A program made the translations under genes and the position numbers. This document shows positions 56,656 to 64,000 of a stretch of DNA of 64,000 nucleotides, in pieces; the stretch's first letter is position 1; every line of letters begins with the position of its first letter. Source of the stretch: Hybos culiciformis (taxonomy: Eukaryota > Arthropoda > Insecta > Diptera > Hybotidae). Below the pieces are notes generated by a model. It made no database searches, had not been told where the DNA came from, and was given only the letters and a program-made list of their open reading frames with translations. The DNA lies in NCBI GenBank assembly GCA_964007475.1, contig OZ023273.1, forward strand, positions 80,330,598 through 80,394,597, given 5' to 3'.

Positions 56656-57129
56656 TCATAACGGCCTGTATGCCGAGGGCGACTCTATATCTCGTTTCCC
56701 CTTGCTTATCAGAACAAATCGCTGGTTCTTCCAAGCTTTGGGGAAAACTCCTTCCTTCAAGCAATCGTTGTAGAGATCCAGAAAAAGGCTTGGACTTTCT
56801 CTAGCCGCCACTCGTAGTGCTTCAGCTGGTATTCCACCTGGTCCGGGTGCTTTCCTGCTCTTAAGCGTACTAACAGCAGCATGGAGCTCCTCCTCGCTAA
56901 ACAGCGGAGGCTGAATCTGGGCCGAGCTCGGGCTCTCTTCAGGCCTCTCCGGGTGTGTCGGGAAGAGTGCATCGACAATCTTCGCCATTTGTCCAGGTTC
57001 CATTGCAGGAGTTGAGGTTCGCGCGCCTAACTGATAGCCCCAGGGGTCCTCATTGACGTCGTCTCTGAGCTCCTCCCATTTCCTGCGCTTGCTAGCTCGG
57101 ATCTCAGTTTTGAGATCCTTGCGGGCTTA
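56656..57129 (-). pseudogene. R1 LINE linker and RT N-terminus, copy A
   Basis: VSTLKSRKAPGPGGIPAEAL and AWKNQRFVLISKGKRDIESP are RT blocks 1-2. The frame is the same as the endonuclease before it and the palm after it. Two nonsense codons, a TAA at 57127-57129 and a TGA at about 56656, separate otherwise continuous ORF2 pieces. Recent death is suggested. Confidence 0.88.
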
Positions 57130-58011
57130 CCTGTACTCCTGCAATGCCACCTCTCCGCGTCTTGAAGTTCTGGCTCTTGTGGCGGCACGTTTCCGTCTGA
57201 TGCACTCTTCCCGTAAGGCCGCAATCTGGCTCATCCACCAGTAAACAGGCCTTCTGTCCTCGCGGGGAGGTCTTTTTCGAGGCATTGAAGCGTCGCAGGC
57301 TTTCGTCAAGAGACGAATTACCCGCTCTGCTTTCTGCTCGACACCGTCCTCCCCATGTGGTCCTTGGATCATTCCTCTTTGGATCGTGGCTGTGAGTGCG
57401 TCCTCATTCAGCTTTTCAGCGTTCCATCTCGGCTGCGGCCGAGGCATGGCAGCTGGCCTATCTCTGCCTTCAAGTCCGAAGGTGATGTACTGGTGATCAC
57501 TGGCTGTATATTCCTCTCTCATTCTCCAGCCAGTTACTTTACCAGCCAACCTTTCCGACGCAAGTGTGATGTCAGGGATTGTTCCTGCACATCCATCGCG
57601 CCGAAAGGTTGGGGTGTTCCCAATGTTCATCACCTCCAGACTAAACCTCGCGGCCATTTCCAAGACTCGCCTTCCCCTGAAATTCGTCGTTGGCATGCCC
57701 CACTCCATGGCCTGAGAATTGAAGTCCCCGGCCACTACACAGGGACTTCCCAATTCTCGCAGGGCATCTTCAATTTCATCCAGCTTGTCTTGGAATTCCG
57801 AGATGGTGTCGCTTGGTGTGAGGTAGCAACTCACATACACGACCCCCTGGCACCGTATCCACACAAAGGCTCTACCTCCGCCATGATCGTCTACCACAAC
57901 CATGCCAGGATTTGGGACCCAGATAGCGGCAGTTCCAAGGGCGTCGGTGAACCAACCTGGTCCGTCCCTGTTTCGGTACTGCTCGCTTATCAGGGTCAAG
58001 TCAACCGTCAA
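57130..58011 (-). pseudogene. R1 LINE endonuclease, copy A
   Basis: TALGTAAIWVPNPGMVVVDD, VVYVSCYLTPSDTISEFQDK, CVVAGDFNSQAMEWGMPTTN, TIPDITLASERLAGKV and REEYTASDHQYITFGL make the R1-type APE endonuclease; GDFN, PDITLAS and SDH are the catalytic blocks. In R1-clade elements this domain gives sequence-specific insertion. Which target this family uses cannot be told, as the 5' end is missing. Confidence 0.9.
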
Positions 58012-58108
58012 GTGCCGGCAGAGCTGGAAAGAAGATCGTCCGCCGTCCTGCTTCGGTGGAGATTGCCTTGCAGGACATTGGTCATGCTTTGGCTTTTTTC
58101 TGCTTTTC

Positions 58109-58371
58109 TCAGGCCAGCCTAAACGCCGTGCAAGCGCCGGATCCGAGGACGTGATCCGTCTGGGCCTTCAGCTCTTCGCAGAGCACACATTTGGGTGGTG
58201 CCTTGCAGTCTTTCTTCTTGTGAGCAGTGGCTCCGCAATTGAAGCAAAGACCCTGGCCTTTTCTGTCCGGTCCCTTGCACTGCGCATGCTGATGACCGAA
58301 CCCGAAGCATGTGAAGCACTGGGTGACTTCAGTTCTTCTCCTGATCCTCCAGCTCACCAGCCCTATTTTTA
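58109..58371 (-). pseudogene. R1 LINE ORF1 C-terminus, CCHC knuckles, copy A
   Basis: CFTCFGFGHQHAQC, CFNCGATAHKKKDC and CVLCEELKAQTDHVLGSGAC are the zinc knuckles at the end of R1-type ORF1 proteins. The start of ORF1 is missing; the sequence is cut at 58371 by the (TAA)n run. ORF2 begins about 100 bp downstream. Confidence 0.85.
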
Positions 58372-58398
58372 AATAATAATAATAATAATAATAATAAC

Positions 58399-58429
<31 letters not shown>

Positions 58430-58430
58430 T
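58372..58430. repeat. (TAA)n microsatellite, tail of R1 copy B
   Basis: Nearly pure (AAT)n with one interruption (AACAAT). On the minus strand it follows the 3' UTR of copy B, so it is probably its simple-repeat tail, perhaps expanded. Confidence 0.75.
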
Positions 58431-59464
58431 TTTTTATTTTTTTTTTTAATGAGGGGAAAAATGCATAATGCACCATCAGGGAAAGATAATTATCTTTCCC
58501 CGGTGTGTGGGACTCTCACCCACTTAAAAACCACCCGCCACTGCCAGGCAACATCCACCTGGGAACCGCTATTCGCATTACTTCAAGATGGGCCTTATTT
58601 ACGCTCTATGACGTATTCTTCCTTTATTGGGGTTTCGGCTTTCTTCTGCCGAAGAATTCTTTCCACGAAACCCGCACAACTATCCCATCTTGAAGCATTT
58701 GACAGCATCTTCGGCACGATATTGTCTGGCGTTATTTGGCCGACTGCCAACTCCAAACTGTGCCTCTCTTCGGCCCATCTGCTGCACACGACGAAGGTAT
58801 GGTGCGCGTCATCTTCTTCGGCATCTTCATACTAGCAAGCGGGAGAGCCCTTCTTACCCATGCTAAACAGATATTTGTTGAAATACCCGTGGCCTGTTAG
58901 GAATTGGGTAAGGAAATAACCAACTTCACCATGTCTCCGGTCTGTCCACTCCCTGAGGCGCGGAATCAACCTCTTCGTCCATCTGCCTTTTGTGGCATTC
59001 TCCCAACGATCTTCCCATTTCACCATCATTTCTGCTTTCGCTTCCATTTTGGTTACTACGGGATCTTTGATCTTCTTGAGTTCGTAGGCTAGTTTCCGCT
59101 CCTGGGCCATTAGGTCTACAGGGGCGATTCCGGCTACCACCAAGATGGCTGGCTCAGACACAGTGCGGTATGAGCAAGCCACTCTTAGGGCGCCTCGCGC
59201 TGGACAGCTGCAATCTGCTTCCGGTATTTCTCTACCTTAAGGGCATCGGCCCATACTTCGCTACCATAGAGAAGTATGGCGTGTGTCACCGTCATTGGGG
59301 GATGGCCCCCCAATATTCGCCATGAGCCTACTGAGAGCCAATGTCACCTTAGCAGCCTTCTGTGAAGCGTATTGGACTTGCGACTTCGTGTCCAGCCGTA
59401 GACCTAAGTATTTGATCTGGGGCTTGGTGCAGATCCCTTCTTCGCCTACGAACATCTCAACGAT
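58431..59464 (-). pseudogene. R1 LINE copy B, RT end, zinc tail and 3' UTR
   Basis: Repeats copy A (55414-56012) from its last base leftward to 58862, then adds what copy A lacks: GKKGSPAC, EDDAHHTFVVCSRWAEERHS (Cys/His tail) and LRQKKAETPIKEEYVIERK before a stop at about 58595. The 3' UTR has a 22-bp perfect palindrome. It shares the frameshifts of copy A, with several differences only in the first 120 bp. The 5' side is cut at 59464 by the duplication junction. Confidence 0.85.
58479..58500. repeat. 22-bp perfect palindrome in the R1 3' UTR
   Basis: Each half is GGGAAAGATAA read inward. In the RNA it would form a hairpin near the 3' end, a position where some LINE reverse transcriptases recognise their template. 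Confidence 0.75.
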
Positions 59465-60290
59465 CATTTCGCTTTCAAATGGCACCACTAGGAACCATGG
59501 CCATAAGTTTGACACTTAAAACATCGAGTTGGGCCTTTTCCAGATGTTATATAATAGCTCCATCGAACAATTGTGTGAAACAGTGCTTTGCAGTTGTTCC
59601 TGATCTCACTAAGTTTAATTGTGTCTTTCGCAAAGTAGACTAAGTATGTGGATTGATTCGTGTATCTCGCATTTTTAACTGACATTTCCTTCACATCAAT
59701 GAAATTAATGATCTTATTAGCTTTTAATTCTTCTTTTAATGTCTCTATCTTAATTTTTTGTAAACCTTGAAGAACAATTTTGTTTGGTTTGGTATCCTCT
59801 GTATTGTGTCCGAAGAACAGTACTTGTTTGTTTTTAAGAACGTCGAACAATTTTTTGTAGTCGTTCATCGAATTACAGAATATTTTGGTACCAATGCTTG
59901 TGTTTTTTACAAAATAATTCTCCGTTAGCGCAGATTCAGTAATTAGAGTATTTATTACCACAGATGTTTGAGCAGCGTTATTAATAATATTTATTGGTGG
60001 AGACTTTTTCTTCTTGACAACTTTATCTGAATTTTGGTCATCTTGACTTTTGGCTTCCGTATTGGTATCTGTATTAGCATCTTGATGATCAAGTTGACTA
60101 AGCGGTGCAAATTGGTTGCGATATATGTTACTACTATCACGTGATGTTGTTGGACTACCTGGAGCCATTTGGCGGATTTTTTTAGTTTGATCTTTGATAT
60201 AATTGTGCCCGTCATCAAATTGACATGAAATATTTTGCCTTTTTCTATTAACGTTAATTGTTCTATATGAAATATACAACAAAAACTCAA
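59465..60290 (-). pseudogene. jockey ORF1, copy B, truncated
   Basis: Identical by eye to 47045-47870 including the TAG in knuckle one. Knuckles two and three are cut off by the junction at 59464, so the frame runs into R1 sequence. Confidence 0.9.
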
Positions 60291-60509
60291 AAATCTAAAG
60301 ACTTTATTGAATACACAAATTTCGTTATCAGTCTAGAAGGGTTGATAAGAAACTGGCTGTTCATAATTAATTCTGTATAAAAATGAATCTTAATTTACAC
60401 GCTTTCTCAGAAAATAGGAATTTCGTTTATAAGTAAGTGTTAACAGTATTTAGTTTGACTACGTAAGAACGTGGAGTTCCATGTTTGTTCTCAATTTGCC
60501 CCGGAATCC

Positions 60510-62341
60510 AGCTTTTTCATCTATTTGGGAAATTTCTTTTCTTTTTGCATTTCTTCCTAATATTTTTTATTATTTAAATTATTTTCATTCAGTACTGGTA
60601 TAATTTTGGTATTTACAGATAAATTTTGGTAAAAATTATTTTTTCCCGGTATCATCGTACGAGTTTGTCTCCCCATTAGTAATTCTGCTGGTGACAATAC
60701 TGAATTTTTTAGGGGAGTATTCCTATATTCAACCAAAGCTTGCCATAAATTAGTATTAGTTTCTTTACATTTTACTATCATTTTTTTCAGCTATTTGCAC
60801 AATTTTTTCAGCTAATCCGTTAGATTTTGCATATAAAGGGCTAACTTTGATATCCAACATCTCGGTCCATTTTTTAAATGCAAATGAGTTAAAAGGTTGG
60901 TTATCAGCTATTATTTCTAATGGATTTCCGTGAAGAGAAAATAAAACATTTAATTTTTCGATCAAAATCTCGGATGTTTTTTTTATTTATAGTCACTACA
61001 TCTAAATATTTCGAAAAATAATCTCCTACCACCAAATAATTTTTCCCACCACACTCCATCAAATCCATCCCTAACTTAGAATATGGTTTATCTGGTATCG
61101 AATGATTTATTTAAAGTTCTTTTATATTATTCGACCTGTATTTTTGACAAACATTGCACCTTGCAATCAGATTTTCTATATCATAATTCATGTTTGGCCA
61201 GTATACCATTAACCTAGCTCTCATTTTGGTTTTTTTCTACACCAAGATGGGACCTATGCAAACTATCGAGAATTGATGCGCGTAGAGTTTCTGGTAAAAA
61301 AAATTTTTCATCGAAAAATATCATTCATTTTCTAAAAATAAATTATTTTTAAACTTCCAGAAATATTTCATATTATTACTTAAATTTTTCTTTTCATTTG
61401 GCCAACCTTTTAGAATAGTTTCTTTTATTTCCCTTAAAATTTCATCTTTGTTCGTTTCTCGTTTAAATTCTTTAATTTTTTCATCACTAACATTAATTGT
61501 GTGTATCATTTCATTTAATCCTTTTATTTCATCTTCTTTTACTAACTCTGGATAACCAATCTGCTTTCTAACTTCAATTTCATGCGTTGTAATCTACTGG
61601 ACGGGATTTTATTATAATTTTTTAGCATTAATCCTAATAATGGTTTATGATCACTTATATGTAAGTGTGAAATTTTTTGCAGGCAAAAACTACAGCAAGT
61701 AACTCTTTTTCTATCTGAGCGTAGTTAATTTCTGTTTCGGTTAGGCTTCTAGAAGCAAAGCACATAGGTCTACCTTCTTGTAGAAGTGCACAGCTCAAGC
61801 CACTTTTAGAAGCATCAGTTTGAAGGCTGATGTGTTTCTTAGAATTAAAAGATTTTAAAGTAGGTGCTTCAATAATTTTTTTTTTAATTTTTTCCAGAGT
61901 CTTGTCGTGCAAAGGTAACCACTGGAAATTAACTTCATTTTTCAGCAGTTCTCTTAATGGGCAATTTCTGAAAGGTTAGGGATATATTCTTTTATATAAT
62001 TAATAAACCTCAATAATTTTTGAACTTCTTTTTTACATTTTGGAGGTCCTAAATCTTAATACCGTTTAATCTAGCCTTATCACATGAAATTTCTTCTTCT
62101 GATTGATATATAATGTCCAAAGAAAGTTATTTTTTTTTTTGCTGCTATTAAATTTTATATGTCTCATTTTAGCTCTTTCCATAACTATTTTTAATGTTTT
62201 ATCATGTTCTTCTTCATTTTCTGTAGCAATCAATATGTCGTCTATAAAAATAGTAACATTTCCCATACCCTTAAAATTTTCTTCGTTTAATTTCTGAAAC
62301 GCTTTAAGCGCTATTTTTATTCGAAACGGTACAGCATTATA
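60510..62341 (-). pseudogene. Ty3/gypsy pol relic, copy B
   Basis: Same parts in the same order as 48090-49921: RT piece with FIDDILIAT, RNase H, linker, zinc region, integrase. Here RNase H (61655-61912) is open; the base at 61885 is T where copy A has A, so copy A alone has the stop. The frameshifts elsewhere are shared. Confidence 0.9.
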
Positions 62342-62714
62342 TGTCATTTTGCAAAATACCATTTGTCCACTAAAAGTTTAAAATTTCAATCGCGGACAAA
62401 TGTCATTTTGCAAAAAGTCATTTGTCCGCGATTGATTTATCGGTTTTTTAGCGAACAAATGTCATTTTGCAAAATGTCATTTGTCCGCAATTGATTTTTT
62501 AGTTTTGGACATACTGCAGATGACGTGAACCACTCAGAATCGGCTGAAACTTGGAAAAGGGTAGAGGGGTAGAGGCCCTCAAATTGTTCATACATTTTGT
62601 AATCGCAATTTTTTTTTTTTACTTGATTTGCCCCGTAACGAGAGGGTGGTGTGGTGTCGGCGGGCGGTCGGGTAGACTGGTGGTTATTGAGTGGGATTTG
62701 CGGCTGAAGCCGCA
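62342..62714. mobile_element. Truncated foldback fragment, duplicated copy
   Basis: Duplicate of 49922-50294, ending at the same palindrome centre. Confidence 0.9.
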
Positions 62715-62865
62715 TTAATTTCGTAATAATTTCAATTTTATTTTCTGCTTATTTGAATTTTTAAATTAACTTCGTATGTTATATAATTTTTTTTTAATAA
62801 GTGTTAATAAGTGTCAAGTTTTTGCATATTTTTGTTGACCCAGTTATTTTTGCTTGAGTAATATC

Positions 62866-63576
62866 CATCATGTACCAATTTCGACAGAAAATGTAAGCTC
62901 ATTACCTGTAAAGGCTTTTGTAAAGGAAGTTTCCATGGTTCGTGTTTATTCCGGGACAGAGATTGGTACAATCCTGTTCTGGCGGAGTATTTTGTTTGTA
63001 GTAATTGTCTACAGGCTGATGAATGCGTTCGTAAGATACATGAAAAGCTATTAGATAATATTAAAGAGCTTAAATTCGATACTGACCACATAGAAGATAT
63101 TGGGCAAAAAACAATTCATTGCAATTCTGACAATTTTGAATATATGGCCAAAACTATTGACGCTTTGAATACATCAATAACTGATAATATGGATTCCATG
63201 ATTTCAATTCAAAAAAGTCTCGTCTCAGTAGTCGAAAAAGTTATTGATGTTCAACTAAATAAACATTTATCCACCAGTGGTCTTAACGGCTATCAATGAC
63301 ACTGTGGTCATAGTCGATCGATTGGACACAATTTACAAGAATTTAAAGGAAATGGTTATAACCAGCCAAGAATCGATTGCCAATGAAATGCACAACTTAT
63401 CTACAACGTTCATCTCACAAGACATCCCCATTATTAATAACAACGAATCTCATGAATTTTCAGCGCCTTTTAAAAATATTGACAATGATAATGACAACGA
63501 CATTGATATTAGTTTAATATCTGCAATCAAGCCACAGATTTCTTTGGCAGATGAGCTTAGACATTGTACACAGTAA
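62866..63576 (+). pseudogene. PHD-finger/coiled-coil ORF1-like protein, copy B
   Basis: Duplicate of 50446-51156 with the same N-terminal break and the same internal shift near 63275. Confidence 0.5.
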
Positions 63577-64000
63577 AAAAATTGGGCTTTTTTTACTCTT
63601 TTTTATACTCCGTGAAGAGTGTAAACTTGTTTTAAACATTTAAGAGTAGTTTTTAATATTAATTCACAATTTTTTTTCTTTTTTTAGTAATTATTTAACT
63701 TTTTTGGTAATAAAATTGCTTTTGCTAAAATAAGACAACAAATTTATACCACCTAGAATATATTTTAATATTATTTTTCTTTAAATTAATACTAAAATAT
63801 GGTAAAATTATAATAAAATATATTTTTAATTATTGAAAGTAGTTTTTAATTTCAAAAGATGCTTTTTTTTTCTCGAGTTTGTATTTTTTAATCTTTATTA
63901 GAAAGAAAACAAGTTTATTCAAATATTGTTAAAATTTTATAACATTTTTACTTTAATTTTACTGATTAAATTTAGTAATTTTAAATCCAATTACACGCAA
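63577..64000. other. A+T-rich duplicate of 51157-51580
   Basis: Still within the second unit of the tandem duplication when the window ends. No gene seen. Confidence 0.85.

Larger units (their letters stand above)
55414..58371 (-). mobile_element. R1-clade LINE, copy A, truncated at both ends
   Basis: GC-rich block on the minus strand carrying the end of ORF1, all of the endonuclease and most of RT. It starts just inside ORF1 (58371) next to a (TAA)n run and stops at 55414 before the C-terminal zinc-binding tail. Composition differs sharply from the flanks. Confidence 0.88.
47045..59464. repeat. Tandem duplication unit, 12,420 bp
   Basis: From 59465 to the window end the sequence repeats 47045-51580 in the same orientation. 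I noticed only three single-base differences by eye (48099/60519, 48848/61268, 49465/61885). The junction joins mid-R1 LINE sequence to mid-jockey ORF1 with one shared base (C). The second unit runs off the window. Confidence 0.85.

Noticed and set aside
56074..58372. Several plus-strand frames of 60-255 residues
   Set aside because: Antisense shadows of the GC-rich R1 LINE, which has clear catalytic motifs on the minus strand.

Overview
The window looks like repeat-dense, A+T-rich nuclear DNA from an insect or another arthropod. Nearly every recognisable coding stretch belongs to a transposable element. The families are jockey, R1, CR1-like and RNase H-bearing LINEs, a Penelope-like element with a GIY-YIG domain, Ty3/gypsy elements, a Tc1-like transposase relic, and many non-autonomous DNA elements (hAT-like, Harbinger-like, foldback). 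No host gene could be named with confidence. Species cannot be fixed from the sequence alone.

Layout. 1-7345: one old plus-strand LINE (coiled-coil ORF1; ORF2 with endonuclease and reverse transcriptase), cut by a 311-bp MITE and a 2.1-kb hAT-like element with an 8-bp target duplication. 7893-9080: minus-strand Tc1 transposase relic beside a GC-richer LINE ORF1-like relic. 9.1-21.5 kb: A+T-rich, with foldback elements, tRNA-like relics and little coding signal. 21.5-25.1 kb: a jockey element rearranged around a 550-bp inverted duplication. 25.1-28.9 kb: an RNase H LINE interrupted by a palindromic MITE, a satellite block and a foldback element. 29.0-30.4 kb: a non-autonomous hAT. 30.4-32.8 kb: broken errantivirus-like env and protease pieces with MITE and LINE insertions. 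33.2-36.3 kb: a Ty3/gypsy pol-LTR-gag junction. 36.4-39.7 kb: CR1-like LINE copies in opposite orientations, the second carrying a Penelope-like insertion. 39.7-42.8 kb: hairpins, a Harbinger-like MITE and a large foldback element. 42.9-47.9 kb: a minus-strand jockey element. 48.1-51.2 kb: Ty3/gypsy pol, a foldback fragment and a PHD-type ORF1 relic. 55.4-59.5 kb: R1-clade LINE pieces, GC-rich. 59,465-64,000 repeats 47,045-51,580 almost base for base.

The strongest structural results are these. (1) Two foldback families have the same layout: sub-terminal arrays containing CCGCG, GG...CC ends and perfect 8-bp target duplications at three loci. (2) A near-identical tandem duplication has a 12,420-bp period and a sharp junction at 59,464/59,465. 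(3) A Penelope-like insertion has a 9-bp target duplication and a possible decayed hammerhead ribozyme downstream of its GIY-YIG domain. (4) A derivative of the foldback element ends exactly at the centre of its GC-rich palindrome. Nothing here forms a working cellular pathway; the window is a stack of nested, mostly dead mobile elements, and the nesting gives a relative insertion order.
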